From the NCBI RefSeq assembly GCF_017744015.1, contig NZ_JAGHRA010000003.1, forward strand, positions 186,001 to 250,000: a DNA stretch of 64,000 nucleotides. Reading direction: 5' to 3'. The notes beneath the pieces are model-generated. The model was not told where the DNA came from. It did no database searches and saw only the letters and a list, made by a program, of their open reading frames with translations. This stretch comes from Paracoccus sp. R12_2. Lineage in GTDB: Bacteria > Pseudomonadota > Alphaproteobacteria > Rhodobacterales > Rhodobacteraceae. Both the position numbers and the translations under genes were made by a program. Every line of letters begins with the position of its first letter. Position 1 is the stretch's first letter. Shown here in pieces: positions 17,097 through 27,546 of this stretch.

Positions 17097-17852
17097 ATGT
17101 CCGCGCCTCTCTCCGATCCGGCTCTCGCAGCGCTGCGGCATCGGATCGCGGCGATCGAGGGCGACCATGGCCCGCAGCAAGCGGTGCTGCCTTTCGGTGT
17201 GCCCGAACTCGATTGCCGCCTGCCGAGGGGCGGGTTGGCGGTCGGCTGCCTGCACGAGGTTGCAGGCGGCGGCAACGGTGCCGTCGATGGTGCGACGGCG
17301 GCCTGCTTCGCGGCGGGGATTGCTGCGCGGCTGCCCGGTCAGGTGCTGTGGTGTGTCACGCAGGCCGATCTGTTTGCGCCGGGGCTGGAACAAGCGGGCC
17401 TGCCATCCGACCGGGTCATCCATGTCGAAGCGGGCGACGATACCGCGGTTCTCGCCTGCATGGAGGAGGGTTTGCGACATGGCGGGCTGGCCGCCGTGGT
17501 GGCCGATATCGCGCGGCTTTCGATGACCGCCTCGCGACGGCTGCATCTGGCCGCCAAAGGCTCGGGCACCACGGGCATCGCCCTGCGGCGCTGGCGCAGG
17601 CAGGCGGAGGCCAGCGACTTCGGCCAGCCGACGGCGGCGATGACGCGCTGGCGGGTCTCGGTGCTGCCTTCCGCGCCGCTGCCGGTGCAGGGTGTGGGCC
17701 GCGCGCGCTGGCTGGTGGAACTGCTCCGCGCGCGGGCTGGCGAGAGTTTTGATATCGAACTGGAGGCATGCGATGGCACGGGTCATCTCGGTCTTCCTGC
17801 CGATGTGGCCGCTGGATCGGCTGCGACGGCAGGACGACTCGCCTTCGGATAG
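17097..17852 (+). CDS. imuA: ImuA, RecA-like mutasome protein
   Basis: 251 residues. It resembles RecA/SulA-like ImuA: VLPFGVPELDCRLPRGGLAVGCLHEVAGGG at the N-terminus, then VLWCVTQADLFAPGLEQAG and the C-terminal [23 protein letters not shown]. It is the first gene of the imuA-imuB-dnaE2 mutagenesis cassette, and in such cassettes supports DnaE2 translesion synthesis. A LexA box lies just upstream. The 3' end overlaps imuB by 80 bases. A shifted open frame from 17057 on the same strand is a shadow. Confidence 0.88.
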   Translation: MSAPLSDPALAALRHRIAAIEGDHGPQQAVLPFGVPELDCRLPRGGLAVGCLHEVAGGGNGAVDGATAACFAAGIAARLPGQVLWCVTQADLFAPGLEQAGLPSDRVIHVEAGDDTAVLACMEEGLRHGGLAAVVADIARLSMTASRRLHLAAKGSGTTGIALRRWRRQAEASDFGQPTAAMTRWRVSVLPSAPLPVQGVGRARWLVELLRARAGESFDIELEACDGTGHLGLPADVAAGSAATAGRLAFG

Positions 17853-19242
17853 GCCGCTGGTGCTGGCGGGGCGCATCGGCAACCGCCGCGTGCTGACGGC
17901 GGTGGATGCCGGCGCGGCAGGCCTTGGCCTTGCGGCGGGCATGCCGGTCAGCAAGGCGCAGGCGCTGGTGCCGGATCTGCGGATCGAGGCCGGGAACCCG
18001 CAGGCGGATCTGGCCAGTCTGGAGCGTTTGGCCTTCTGGGTGCTGCAACGCATCGCACCCATCGTGGCCGTCGATCCGCCGGACGGGATCGTGATCGACA
18101 GCACCGGCGCCGACCACCTGCATGGCGGCGAGGAAGCTCTACTGGAGGCGCTGACCGGCCGCCTTGCACTGTCGGCCGTGACGGCGCGGACAGCGGTGGC
18201 GGACACTTGGGGCGCGGCGCATGCGCTGGCGCGGTTCGGCGGCGATCTGGCGCAGATGCCGCCCGAGGCGCTTCGTTTGCCCTCCGCCACCGTTGCGGGT
18301 CTGCGCGACATGGGCTTTGCCACCATTGGCGACCTCATGACCGCACCCCGCGCCCCGCTGACCCGACGCTTCGGCCCGGAACTGATCCGCCGCATCGACC
18401 AGATGTTCGGCGCGGCCTCCGAACCCATCGACGCCCTGCGCCCCGCAGGCCTGATCGAGACCCGCCGGGCTTTTGCTGAACCCATCGGCGCGGCCGAGAC
18501 CATCGCGCGATACATCGGCAAGCTGGTGACAGCCCTCTGCGCGGAACTGGAAACGCACGGCCTCGGTGTCCGCCGTCTGGACCTGATCTGCCACCGCGTC
18601 GACCGCGAGCTGCAGACCGTCCGCATCGGCCTCGCCGTGCCGCAGCGCGATCCGCAGCGTCTGACGCGGCTCCTTTGCGACAAGATCCCCACCATCGCCC
18701 CCGGTTTCGGGATCGAGATCATGACCCTGACCGCCACCATCACCGAACCCTTGGCCGTGCGGCAGGTCAGCACCCTCGCGCCCGAGGCACCGGACCTGTC
18801 CGGATTGATCGACACCTTGGCCAACCGCGTCGGTCCCCGCGCCATCTACCGCATCGCCCCCGTCGCCAGCGACGTGCCCGAACGCTCCATCCGCCGCATC
18901 CCCGCGCTGGCCGAGCCGACCACCGAAGGCTGGCCCGACCACTGGCCCCGCCCCACGCGCCTGTTCGCCCGCCCCGAGCCCATCCAGACAATGGCCTTGC
19001 TGCCCGACCAGCCCCCCGTCTGGATCGCATGGAAAGGCATCCGCCGCCGGATCAAACGGGCCGACGGCCCCGAACGCATCTTCGGCGAGTGGTGGACGCG
19101 TGAGGCGGAGCGCATCGCCGTGCGCGATTATTTCCGCATCGAGGACGAGGCAGGTGAGCGCCTCTGGATCTTCCGCGCAGGCGATGGCAAGGATGCCGCC
19201 ACCGGATCACACCGCTGGTTCATCCACGGGGTGTTCGGATGA
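17773..19242 (+). CDS. imuB: ImuB, Y-family polymerase-like mutasome hub
   Basis: 489 residues from the ATG at 17773 with GGAGG upstream. The N-terminus [17 protein letters not shown] is typical of ImuB. Y-family fold elements are [26 protein letters not shown] and the little-finger part. The acidic catalytic residues of active DinB/UmuC are not evident (FLPMWP instead of DxDxFF), as expected for this catalytically inactive hub that binds the sliding clamp, ImuA and DnaE2. It overlaps imuA by 80 bases and dnaE2 by ATGA. Confidence 0.88.
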   Translation: MARVISVFLPMWPLDRLRRQDDSPSDRPLVLAGRIGNRRVLTAVDAGAAGLGLAAGMPVSKAQALVPDLRIEAGNPQADLASLERLAFWVLQRIAPIVAVDPPDGIVIDSTGADHLHGGEEALLEALTGRLALSAVTARTAVADTWGAAHALARFGGDLAQMPPEALRLPSATVAGLRDMGFATIGDLMTAPRAPLTRRFGPELIRRIDQMFGAASEPIDALRPAGLIETRRAFAEPIGAAETIARYIGKLVTALCAELETHGLGVRRLDLICHRVDRELQTVRIGLAVPQRDPQRLTRLLCDKIPTIAPGFGIEIMTLTATITEPLAVRQVSTLAPEAPDLSGLIDTLANRVGPRAIYRIAPVASDVPERSIRRIPALAEPTTEGWPDHWPRPTRLFARPEPIQTMALLPDQPPVWIAWKGIRRRIKRADGPERIFGEWWTREAERIAVRDYFRIEDEAGERLWIFRAGDGKDAATGSHRWFIHGVFG

Positions 19243-22200
19243 GATATGCCGAGCTGCAGGTCACCACCGACTTCTCGTTTCTGCGCGGGGCGTCCAGCGC
19301 GGAGCACCTGTTCGCTACGGCGGCAACGCTGGGGATCGAGGCGTTGGGCGTGGTGGACCGTAACTCGGTCGCGGGCATCGTGCGGGCATGGGAGGCGGCG
19401 AAGACCACCGGCATCCGGCTGGTCGCGGGTTGCCGTCTGGACCTGATCTGCGGCATGTCGGTGCTGGTCTATCCGATGGACAAAGCGGCATGGTCGCGGC
19501 TGTGCCGGTTGCTGACCTTGGGCAAGGGCCGCGCAGGCAAAGGCAAATGCCATCTGCACTGGTCCGATCTGACCGACCACGCCGAGGGGCTGATCGCCAT
19601 CCTGATCCCCGACCAGCCCGACGACACCTGCGCCCTGCACCTGCGCCGGATGCGCGAGACCTTCGGCGACCGCGCCTACCTCGCCCTGACCCTACGCCGC
19701 CGCCCGAACGACCAGTTGCGGCTGCACGATCTGGCGCAAATAGCGCAGCAGGCCCGCGTCCCGACGGTCGTCACGAACGACGTCCTGTTCCACGAACCCG
19801 CCCGCCGCATCCTTCAGGATGTGGTCACCGCCATCCGTCACAACTGCACCGTCGAGGCGCTCGGCCACCGCCGCGAGCGCCACGCCGACCGCTACCTGAA
19901 GCCGCCCGAGGAAATGGCTCGCTTGTTCGCCCGCCACCCCGAGGCGCTGGCCCGCACGGTCGAGATCGCAGAGCGTTGCACCTTCGATCTGAGCCACCTC
20001 GAATACCAATACCCCGAGGAGCGCGACGACCCGCGCCTCTCGCCGCAGGACACGCTGGCCCGCCTGACATGGGAGGGCGCAGCAACCCGCTATCCCGAAG
20101 GCATTCCGCCCGAGGTCACCAAATCTCTGAACCACGAACTGACCCTGATCGGGCGGCTGGACTACGCCCCCTATTTCCTGACGGTCCACAGCATCGTCCG
20201 CTACGCCCGTTCGCAGAACATCCTTTGTCAGGGACGCGGCTCGGCTGCGAACTCGGCGGTCTGTTATGTCCTCGGCATCACCTCCATCGATCCCGGCCGC
20301 AACGATCTGCTCTTCGAGCGTTTCGTCAGCGAGGAGCGCCGCGAGCCGCCGGACATCGATGTCGACTTCGAACACGAGCGGCGGGAGGAGGTGATCCAGT
20401 GGATCTACAAAGCCTATGGCCGTGACCGCGCCGCCCTGACCGCCACCGTCACCCGCTACCGCGCCAAGGGCGCGCTGCGTGATGTCGGCAAAGCGATGGG
20501 CTTGCCCGAGGATCTGATCACCGCATTGTCGTCCCTGATCTGGGCTTGGTCCGAGGAGGGCGTGAGCGACGCCCAGCTGGCCGAACTGAACCTGAACCCC
20601 TCCGACCGCCGTCTGCGCCTGACGATCGAGCTGGCCCAGCAGCTGATGGGCGCGCCGCGTCACCTGTCGCAACACCCCGGCGGCTTCGTGCTGACCCATG
20701 AACGTCTGGACGATCTGGTGCCCATCGAGCCCGCGGCGATGGAGGATCGCCAGATCATCGAATGGGACAAAGACGACATCGACGCCCTGAAGTTCATGAA
20801 GGTCGATATCCTCGCCCTCGGCATGCTGACCTGCATGGCGAAAGGGCTGGCGCTGGTGGCCAAGCACAAGGACGCCCACTACGACCTCGCCAACATCCCC
20901 GCCGAAGACCCGCGCACTTATGCGATGATCCGCAAGGCCGACACGCTCGGCACCTTCCAGATCGAGAGCCGCGCGCAAATGGCGATGTTGCCGCGGCTGA
21001 AGCCCTACACCTATTACGATCTGGTGGTGCAGGTCGCCATCGTCCGCCCCGGCCCGATCCAGGGCGACATGGTCCATCCCTATCTGCGCCGCCGCGCGGG
21101 GCTGGAACCGGTCGAATATCCCAAGCCTGAACTGGAGAAAGTGCTCGGCAAGACCCTCGGTGTGCCGTTGTTTCAGGAACAGGCCATGCGCGTTGCCATC
21201 GAATGCGCGGGCTTTACGCCGGGCGAAGCGGATATGCTTAGGAAGAGCATGGCGACCTTTAAGTTCACCGGCGGCGTCTCCGCCTTCCGCGACAAGTTGA
21301 TCGACGGGATGGAAGAGCGCGGCTATGCTCGCGATTTCGCCGAGCGGACCTTCAAGCAGCTCGAGGGCTTCGGCAGCTACGGCTTTCCCGAAAGCCATGC
21401 CGCGAGCTTTGCCCTCATTGCCTATGCCTCATCCTGGCTGAAATGCTGGCACCCTGATGCCTTTTGCGCCGCGCTCTTGAACAGCCAGCCGATGGGGTTC
21501 TATGCCCCCGCGCAGATCGTGCGGGACGCCCGCGAACACGGGGTCGAGGTGCGGCCCGTCTGCGTGAACGCCTCGGGATGGGATTGCACGCTGGAAGGGG
21601 CGGGAGGGGATCCGGACCAGATGTGCGGGAAATTCGCCGTTCGGCTTGGCCTGCGGATGGTGAAGGGACTGGCCGAGGCGCATGCCGCAGCCATCGCCAA
21701 GGCCGCGCCCTTCAGCTCGATCGAGGATCTCTGGCGCCGCGCGCGCGTGCCGACCGCCGCCCTGACCCGCATCGCCGAAGCCGATGGGTTCCACAGCTTC
21801 GGCCTGTCGCGCCGTCAGGCCGTCTGGCCGATCAAGGGGCTGCCCGATACCGACCTGCCGCTGTTTGCCGCTGCCGAGGCCATCGAGCCCACCGTGCATC
21901 TGCGTCCGATGACCGCAGGGCGTGAGGTGGTCGAGGATTACAGCCGCACCGGCCTGTCTCTGCGCCAGCATCCCGTCGTCTTCCTGCGCGGCGATCTGGC
22001 GAAGCGACGCATCCAGACTTGCGCGCAGGCAATGGCGCTGCCGAACCGGCGTTGGGCTGAGGTGGCAGGGCTGGTGCTTGTCCGCCAACGCCCCGGATCG
22101 GCCAAGGGCACGATGTTCATCACGCTTGAAGACGAAACCGGCATCGCCAACCTCGTCGTTTGGCCCAAAACCTTCGAGGCCAACCGCCGCACCATCCTCT

Positions 22201-22460
22201 CCGCCGGCATGATCGCTGCCCGTGGCCGCATCCAGCGCGAGGGCGATGTGGTGCATTTTGTCGTCCAGCATCTGACCGACCTTTCTGCTGCACTCGGCAG
22301 CGTCGGAAGCCGCGGCGTCTTCCCGCTGCCGCATGGTCGCGGCGACGAGTTCCATCACGGCAGCCCCACACCCGATCCGCGCCATCCGAAGCCGCGCGAC
22401 ATGTTCATCCGCGATCTGCATCTCGACACGATCCGCGTGGAGACGCGGGATTTTAGGTAA
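19239..22460 (+). CDS. dnaE2: Error-prone DNA polymerase DnaE2 (ImuC)
   Basis: 1073 residues, full length for DnaE2. The PHP domain is at the N-terminus ([23 protein letters not shown]). The polymerase core has [21 protein letters not shown] and the catalytic aspartates in [19 protein letters not shown]. The fingers and beta-binding parts follow ([30 protein letters not shown]), then an OB-fold near the C-terminus ([20 protein letters not shown]). It performs translesion synthesis with ImuA/ImuB in the SOS response. The ATGA overlap with imuB shows translational coupling. Confidence 0.93.
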   Translation: MRYAELQVTTDFSFLRGASSAEHLFATAATLGIEALGVVDRNSVAGIVRAWEAAKTTGIRLVAGCRLDLICGMSVLVYPMDKAAWSRLCRLLTLGKGRAGKGKCHLHWSDLTDHAEGLIAILIPDQPDDTCALHLRRMRETFGDRAYLALTLRRRPNDQLRLHDLAQIAQQARVPTVVTNDVLFHEPARRILQDVVTAIRHNCTVEALGHRRERHADRYLKPPEEMARLFARHPEALARTVEIAERCTFDLSHLEYQYPEERDDPRLSPQDTLARLTWEGAATRYPEGIPPEVTKSLNHELTLIGRLDYAPYFLTVHSIVRYARSQNILCQGRGSAANSAVCYVLGITSIDPGRNDLLFERFVSEERREPPDIDVDFEHERREEVIQWIYKAYGRDRAALTATVTRYRAKGALRDVGKAMGLPEDLITALSSLIWAWSEEGVSDAQLAELNLNPSDRRLRLTIELAQQLMGAPRHLSQHPGGFVLTHERLDDLVPIEPAAMEDRQIIEWDKDDIDALKFMKVDILALGMLTCMAKGLALVAKHKDAHYDLANIPAEDPRTYAMIRKADTLGTFQIESRAQMAMLPRLKPYTYYDLVVQVAIVRPGPIQGDMVHPYLRRRAGLEPVEYPKPELEKVLGKTLGVPLFQEQAMRVAIECAGFTPGEADMLRKSMATFKFTGGVSAFRDKLIDGMEERGYARDFAERTFKQLEGFGSYGFPESHAASFALIAYASSWLKCWHPDAFCAALLNSQPMGFYAPAQIVRDAREHGVEVRPVCVNASGWDCTLEGAGGDPDQMCGKFAVRLGLRMVKGLAEAHAAAIAKAAPFSSIEDLWRRARVPTAALTRIAEADGFHSFGLSRRQAVWPIKGLPDTDLPLFAAAEAIEPTVHLRPMTAGREVVEDYSRTGLSLRQHPVVFLRGDLAKRRIQTCAQAMALPNRRWAEVAGLVLVRQRPGSAKGTMFITLEDETGIANLVVWPKTFEANRRTILSAGMIAARGRIQREGDVVHFVVQHLTDLSAALGSVGSRGVFPLPHGRGDEFHHGSPTPDPRHPKPRDMFIRDLHLDTIRVETRDFR

Positions 22461-23059
22461 AATCAGATGCCGAAAGGAAAGGATTCTTCAGGGAATAATT
22501 ATAAATAGCAGCGGCCGCACTCCGCACGTTTCGGCTATGACGCATACAATCACAGGAGGCGTCGACCTGCGCAACTGACCTTTGTTCCCAGTGTTCCAAC
22601 CGTTCCCTCAGCTCTCGGATGAAAGGCTCTAAGTAGGGAAATGGTCCGAATGTTGATGGATAGTTACTACGCAACCTCTTCTTTCAAAGTTAGGTGGTGG
22701 GAACAGTGGGAACATTTTTTCTCTAATAGAATCATAGAAGCCTGAACCTATCAGGTTTCGAGCCAGTGCCGCCGGAGGAAGCGAAGGCTGGGAGGCACGG
22801 GGTGGCGAAGGCACGAGCGCAGAAATAACGCGCGCCGGCAGGGGAGGTTATCCACATACTTGATAGTCAGTAGTGTAAAGACCTTTTGCCATTTTCGCCA
22901 TCAAAAGCGAAAATGGTGCTTGAGACGCTTAGTGCTTGAACCTGAAGCCGCGCGGAAGGCGAAGTCCATCGGCATCAGGTGTAGATGTTACACAAAGCCT
23001 TTCGTCTCACAAATTAACCGGCGGCGCAAGCCCACCATGAGTCGAAGAGGAAGATATTT
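22461..23059. other. Candidate replication origin with iteron-like repeats and DnaA box
   Basis: A 600-base gene-free region before the DUF927 gene. GTTCC starts at 22584, 22593 and 22602 (9-bp phasing). Its inverse GGAAC lies at 22702-22706 and 22711-22715, also 9 bp apart. A perfect DnaA box TTATCCACA is at 22848-22856. The stretch is AT-richer than the flanking genes. Iteron-like repeats, a DnaA box and a helicase-like gene downstream suggest an origin active after excision. Confidence 0.45.
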
Positions 23060-24955
23060 ATGAAGCACATCGTGCCGAACGAACACGATGCCGAGCCGTT
23101 GCATTTCGATGATGGCCCGACTCCGGAACCCCCCCGTGAAGCTTCGTCCCACAAGCACACGGAGGAACTGATGCTCGAGGTCGAAGAGCCGAATGACCAA
23201 CTGTTCGAGGGGTTCATGCGCGCGGACGGGCATATCTACAAGCGCGAAACTACCTTTGAGGGCCGCGCAAAAACGCCCAGGACCACGAAAACTTATGTCT
23301 GTAGCGACATCAAGCTGCTCGGAAAGGGCGCTACCCCTGATGGTGAATGGGGTAAGTTGATCGGCTTCAAAGACCCCTTCGGGATGCGGCGTCTCATCGT
23401 GATCCCGTTCCGCCATCTGGCCGGGGATGGAAAGGATGCTCGCTCGATTTTGCTTTCCAATAGTATCATGACTGCGACCGACAAACCCGGACGTGAAGCG
23501 CTGGCTCAGCTTCTGGCGTTCGGTGGGCGGGACACGATCTATTATCTCGCGGATCGTCTGGGCTGGCATCGCGGCCATTTCGTTTTGCCTGCCGGAGTGA
23601 TTTCGCCGCCTGACCCCGAACACATGGTGGCCTACGACCAGCATGGCGGTGAACACCCTTTCCGCTCGAAGGGTGACCTGGCTGAATGGCAGCGGGTATG
23701 CAAAATCGTTCAGAGTATCCCCTATGCTGTTCTGGCGATTTCTGCTGCGTTCGTTGGGCCGCTCTTGCAGCTTATGGATGCGGAATCGGGTGGCATTCAT
23801 TTCTACGGGCCGTCCTCACGCGGCAAAACCACTTATGCCCGCTTGGCTGGGAGCGTCTGGGGTGCGCCCGACGAAATTGTCCGCCCTTGGAACGCCACGA
23901 TCAATGGGATTGAGGCAAGGGCGGCGGAAGCCAGTGACACTCTCCTCATTCTTGACGAGATTGGGCAGAGCGACGCCTCGAGCACGAAATCCGATATCGC
24001 AAAAATCACTTACATGCTGGCGAACGGCGTAGGTAAAGCGCGCGCAGACAAGAATGGTGGGCTTCAGCACGGATCGTCGTGGCGCGTCCTCGCGATCTCG
24101 ACCGGAGAGCACCCGATTTCCGATCTGGTCCGGGATCATCATGGCGCCTCAAGGATGACGGGCGGCGTGGGCGTGCGAATGATTGATCTGCCGATTCATC
24201 CTAAGAACGCATCCCTCAGCGAAAGTCATGATAATTCCGAGAGTGCCGGACAGGTAATAGACACCGCCCGTTCTGTCATCTCCGACCATTACGGCCACGC
24301 CGGACCGGCCTTCGTCCGTCGCCTGATCGCGGAACCCGAAATAGCTATCGAAAAAGTCCAGCGCAGCATTTCCAGATTTATGGAAATGGCCGGTGGGAAC
24401 GCGGACGATCCTCAAGTTACCCGGGTCGCGAAACGCATAGCGCTTATCGTTGCGGCAGGAGAGCTGGCAGAGGAATATGGAATTCTGACCTGGGAACCTG
24501 GATCCTTAGAGGGGTTCGGCCTTATCGCGCTGACGGCGTGGCTCGAGGAGAGGGGATCCCGTTCCTCCCTTGAAGAACTGAATGCAATGAAAACGGTCCG
24601 GCTGTTTTTGGAAACGCATGGTGAGGCGCGTTTCCGGCCCGTTAACGCAATCGAGGAAGACGATTGCGATGTTGACGGGCGGGAGGTCGAGCGCCCGATC
24701 ATCAACCGTGCAGGCTTCCGGACGACGACCAAGGATGGGGATTCCGTTTGGTATATCTTCCCGGAAGTATGGCGTTCCGAGGTCTGCAAAGGACAGAACC
24801 CGCAGTTGGTCGCGAAAGTGCTGAAGGAGCGGGGTGTTCTGATGTCCGGCGAAGAACGGCATTACGCGAAGAAGGTTCGCATTCCCGGGATGGCAAACTC
24901 ATCACGGTTCTATTGCATCTCGGCGAAAATCTTCGAGGAGAGCAATCTGGACTAG
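23060..24955 (+). CDS. DUF927-domain ATPase, putative replicative helicase of the element
   Basis: 631 residues from the ATG at 23060, with GAGGAA 8 bases upstream. The DUF927 domain spans about residues 50-400: Walker A at about 249-257 (FYGPSSRGKTT) and Walker B at about 297-304 (LLILDEIGQ), followed by GLQHGSSWRVLAISTGE and RMTGGVGVRMIDLP. The C-terminal third probably holds a winged-helix DNA-binding part. DUF927 proteins of phages, plasmids and satellites are related to superfamily 3/primase-associated helicases. Its position beside a repeat region with a DnaA box supports a role in replicating the excised island; this is inference. Confidence 0.75.
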   Translation: MKHIVPNEHDAEPLHFDDGPTPEPPREASSHKHTEELMLEVEEPNDQLFEGFMRADGHIYKRETTFEGRAKTPRTTKTYVCSDIKLLGKGATPDGEWGKLIGFKDPFGMRRLIVIPFRHLAGDGKDARSILLSNSIMTATDKPGREALAQLLAFGGRDTIYYLADRLGWHRGHFVLPAGVISPPDPEHMVAYDQHGGEHPFRSKGDLAEWQRVCKIVQSIPYAVLAISAAFVGPLLQLMDAESGGIHFYGPSSRGKTTYARLAGSVWGAPDEIVRPWNATINGIEARAAEASDTLLILDEIGQSDASSTKSDIAKITYMLANGVGKARADKNGGLQHGSSWRVLAISTGEHPISDLVRDHHGASRMTGGVGVRMIDLPIHPKNASLSESHDNSESAGQVIDTARSVISDHYGHAGPAFVRRLIAEPEIAIEKVQRSISRFMEMAGGNADDPQVTRVAKRIALIVAAGELAEEYGILTWEPGSLEGFGLIALTAWLEERGSRSSLEELNAMKTVRLFLETHGEARFRPVNAIEEDDCDVDGREVERPIINRAGFRTTTKDGDSVWYIFPEVWRSEVCKGQNPQLVAKVLKERGVLMSGEERHYAKKVRIPGMANSSRFYCISAKIFEESNLD

Positions 24956-25031
24956 TCCTTGCCCGTCGGCCATCCAACAGGATCTTTGGGTGGCCGACGG
25001 CCCGAGAGTGATGAACAGGTTCATCTGTTAA

Positions 25032-26313
25032 GGGCACCTCGAAAAATTGTCCGGACGTGGTCACCGAGGTAAGAAGCTACAGGTGTTTGACAGGCGGAGT
25101 GTGACGATGGCACAGCAGATGGGTTTCTTTGATCTTTCAGATCGCTACGCGAGCCTGGACGCCAAGAAGGACCCGTTGGTCGAGATCGATGCCGTCGTGC
25201 CCTGGGAAGAATTTCGCCCGGTGCTGGAGCGGGTCTGGCGCAAGCCCGCGGCGGAGCGCAAGTCGCGGGCCGGGCGCAAACCGATGGACGCCGTGGTGAT
25301 GTTCAAGACGCTCGTTCTGGGGGCGCTCTACAACCTCTCGGACGACCAGATCGAGTATCAGGTGCGCGACCGGCTGTCCTTCATGAGGTTCCTCGGCCTC
25401 GGGCTGGCGGACCGGGTGCCCGACGCCAAGACCGTCTGGCTTTATCGCGAGGGGCTGGCGCAGGCGGGCGTGGTCGAGGCGCTGTTCAAGCAGTTCGACG
25501 GCCATCTGGCGCGGCAGGGCTATATCGCGCGCGGCGGGCAGATCCTCGATGCGTCCATCGTCGCGGTGCCGAAGAACCACAATACGCGGGACGAGAACAA
25601 GGCGATCAAGGCCGGTGAGGAGCCGGAGGGCTGGGCCGACAAGCCCGCCAAGCGGTCGCAGAAGGACATGAATGCCCGTTGGACCAAGAAACACGGGAAA
25701 TCCCACTACGGCTACAAGAATCATGTGAACGTGGACCGCCAGCACAAGCTGGTCCGCCGCTATCATGTCAGCGATGCGGCGCTGCATGACAGCCAGGCTG
25801 TGGATCACCTGCTGATGCGGGGCAACACGGGCTGCGGCGTCTGGGCGGATTCTGCCTACCGGTCCGAGGAGATGGAGGCCAAACTGCGCGCCCGGGGGCT
25901 GAAAAGCCGCATCCAGCGGAAAGGCAAGCGGGGCAAACCGCTCAGCGAACAAGCCAAAGGCAGCAATCGGACGAAATCCTCGGTGCGCGTGAGCGTCGAG
26001 CATGTTTTCGGCGCACAGGCCAACGACATGGGCGGCACCCTGGTGCGAACGATCGGCGTGGTGCGGGCGACTGCCAAGATCGGGATGAAGAACCTCGCCT
26101 ACAACATGCGCCGCCTCGTTCAGCTACGCCGCCTGAACCCATGCCCGGCGTGACCCGGGGCCCGAAAGTCAGGCCGGAAGGGCCAAGACACGCCGCGAAT
26201 TGGCGGAAAGCTCCGCGGTCACACTTCGAAGCACATCAAGGAGCCGCTTCCCGCAGGCGTCAGGCCGCCAAACCGGACCAGAACAGCGGAAACGGTGATA
26301 AATCGAGGTGCCC
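25032..26313 (+). mobile_element. IS5-family insertion sequence, complete
   Basis: 1282 bp. Terminal inverted repeats GGGCACCTCGA (25032-25042) and TCGAGGTGCCC (26303-26313) are perfect over 11 bp. TAA flanks both ends (25029-25031, 26314-26316), consistent with a short target duplication. It carries one intact transposase and inserted between the DUF927 gene and the FtsB-like gene. Confidence 0.88.
25107..26153 (+). CDS. IS5-family DDE transposase
   Basis: 348 residues from the ATG at 25107. The N-terminal part (MGFFDLSDRYASLDAKKDPL, RKPMDAVVMFKTLVLGALYNLSD) is the usual IS5 helix-rich domain. The DDE residues sit in LDASIVAVPK, WADSAYRSEEM and VSVEHVFGAQA. A basic C-terminus follows. The frame is undisturbed and the inverted repeats intact, so the element may still be active. 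An upstream in-frame start at 25047 would begin 16 bp inside the left end and is less likely. Confidence 0.92.
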   Translation: MAQQMGFFDLSDRYASLDAKKDPLVEIDAVVPWEEFRPVLERVWRKPAAERKSRAGRKPMDAVVMFKTLVLGALYNLSDDQIEYQVRDRLSFMRFLGLGLADRVPDAKTVWLYREGLAQAGVVEALFKQFDGHLARQGYIARGGQILDASIVAVPKNHNTRDENKAIKAGEEPEGWADKPAKRSQKDMNARWTKKHGKSHYGYKNHVNVDRQHKLVRRYHVSDAALHDSQAVDHLLMRGNTGCGVWADSAYRSEEMEAKLRARGLKSRIQRKGKRGKPLSEQAKGSNRTKSSVRVSVEHVFGAQANDMGGTLVRTIGVVRATAKIGMKNLAYNMRRLVQLRRLNPCPA

Positions 26314-26362
26314 TAAAATGATCAAGCCCGCCAATGTCGCGCGAGGGTGCCGCCCTATGCGC

Positions 26363-26731
26363 TTAGCCCGCCTTGCCCGGCATGTTCGCGGTACGGTTCA
26401 GAGGTTGCATTCGATTATCAGCATTTGGTGTGACCCTCTTATCGATCACGACTTCATCGGGCCTGATCAGGCCAAGGACTTTGCGCGCCCGCTCATCAAG
26501 CAGATCAAGGTCGAGGTAGTCGTTGGACAGTCGTTTTGTCAGGTTCTTCAGTCGGTCGACGCGCGCCTGAAGGCCTGCCCTCTCGACCTTCGCGGCCTCG
26601 ATCTCGTGAAGAACCTGGACACGGACGAGAACACCGTAGGGCCCGTTGATGGCGGCATGCGCAAAGTAGATCGCCAAGCCCGACATGACGAAGATGAAGA
26701 GATAGGCCCGAAGCCAATTTCGTCCAGTCAC
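26363..26731 (-). CDS. FtsB/DivIC-type septum formation initiator
   Basis: 122 residues from a GTG at 26731. One N-terminal transmembrane helix (YLFIFVMSGLAIYFAHAAI) is followed by NGPYGVL and a coiled coil (HEIEAAKVERAGLQARVDRLKNLTKRL), then LLDERARKVLGLIRPDEVVI. This is the layout of FtsB, which bridges divisome proteins. In Rhodobacterales ftsB is normally between eno and pdhA, so a copy inside a mobile island is unexpected. It may be an accessory copy that alters division. It lies on the strand opposite to its neighbours, next to an IS5 element. Confidence 0.85.
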   Translation of the reverse strand: MTGRNWLRAYLFIFVMSGLAIYFAHAAINGPYGVLVRVQVLHEIEAAKVERAGLQARVDRLKNLTKRLSNDYLDLDLLDERARKVLGLIRPDEVVIDKRVTPNADNRMQPLNRTANMPGKAG

Positions 26732-26767
26732 TTCAATACCTTTTATCAGAACCTCCCAAAGTCTCTC

Positions 26768-26869
26768 ATGGAGAAGCTTTTCGCGAAACCCTTCGCCCCC
26801 TCAACGCTGCGTGAGAACACGGGTGCGCCAGCCATGCGAACCATTCCGATAAGCGAAGTCGTGCCATGA
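26768..26869 (+). CDS. Very short ORF coupled to the phage-type methyltransferase-like gene
   Basis: 33 codons (MEKLFAKPFAPSTLRENT...), ending in an ATGA overlap with the next gene. It could be a small leader or translational-coupling peptide, but it lacks a convincing ribosome site and may be chance. Confidence 0.25.
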   Translation: MEKLFAKPFAPSTLRENTGAPAMRTIPISEVVP

Positions 26870-27546
26870 GGTCGCTGCGCATTCTCATAGGTTGCGAGAC
26901 CTCGGGCGTGATGCGCCGCGCCTTCTCTGCGCGAGGACATGATGTCTGGTCCTGCGATCTGCTGCCGGCCGAGGATGGCAGCAATCGCCACATCGTGTGT
27001 GATGTCCGCGACCTGCTGGATGATGGATGGGATCTGCTCGCCGTCATGCATCCGCCCTGCACCCGGCTGTGCCGGTCCGGCCGGCGCTGGATGTCCGGGC
27101 CAGGCAAATGGACGCCGCCCAAGAAGCTGCCCAGGGGCCGGACGGTGGAAGATCTCCGCGCCGAATTCGAGGAAGGCGTCAGCCTGTTCATCGACTGCTG
27201 GCGCGCGCCGATCGTGTGCGTGGCCATCGAGAACCCGGTGATGAACGATCTCGCGCGCGACCGGATGCCGGTCGACCTGCCCGCGCCGCAGATCGTCCAA
27301 CCGTTCTGGTTCGGAGAGCCGGCGTACAAGGCGACGGGCTTCTACCTGCGCGGCCTGCCCGAGCTGACCGAGACCAACCGACTGCCCGAGCCAGAGCGCG
27401 GAAGCGACGAATGGAAAGCATGGTCGATCGTCCACCGCGCCCCGCGCACGGCGGATCGCTGGAAGATTCGCAGTCGAACATTCGAGGGCGTTGCCGAGGC
27501 CTGCGCCGACCAGTGGGGCGAATATGCGATCAAGGAGGCAGCATGA
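26866..27546 (+). CDS. Phage-type DNA cytosine methyltransferase-like protein
   Basis: 226 residues. The SAM-type start LRILIGCETSGVMRRAFSARGHDVWSCDLLP, the PPC-like catalytic motif (AVMHPPCTRLC) and an ENP motif (VAIENPVM) match a family common in phages and annotated as DNA (cytosine-5) methyltransferase-like. The C-terminal recognition half (PQIVQPFWFGEPAYKATGFYLRGLPEL) is compact. It is much shorter than an R-M methyltransferase, and motifs VIII-X are not obvious. It may modify phage or island DNA, act as an orphan, or have a different base-modifying role. The 3' end overlaps a short, frameshifted frame. Confidence 0.7.
   Translation: MRSLRILIGCETSGVMRRAFSARGHDVWSCDLLPAEDGSNRHIVCDVRDLLDDGWDLLAVMHPPCTRLCRSGRRWMSGPGKWTPPKKLPRGRTVEDLRAEFEEGVSLFIDCWRAPIVCVAIENPVMNDLARDRMPVDLPAPQIVQPFWFGEPAYKATGFYLRGLPELTETNRLPEPERGSDEWKAWSIVHRAPRTADRWKIRSRTFEGVAEACADQWGEYAIKEAA

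Noticed and set aside
19692..21398. 568-codon minus-strand open frame
   Set aside because: Antisense shadow of dnaE2, without recognisable domains.
22860..23063. Possible 67-codon gene ending in an ATGA overlap with the DUF927 gene
   Set aside because: No ribosome site, very Cys/Arg-rich composition and overlap with the candidate origin. The overlap may be chance.
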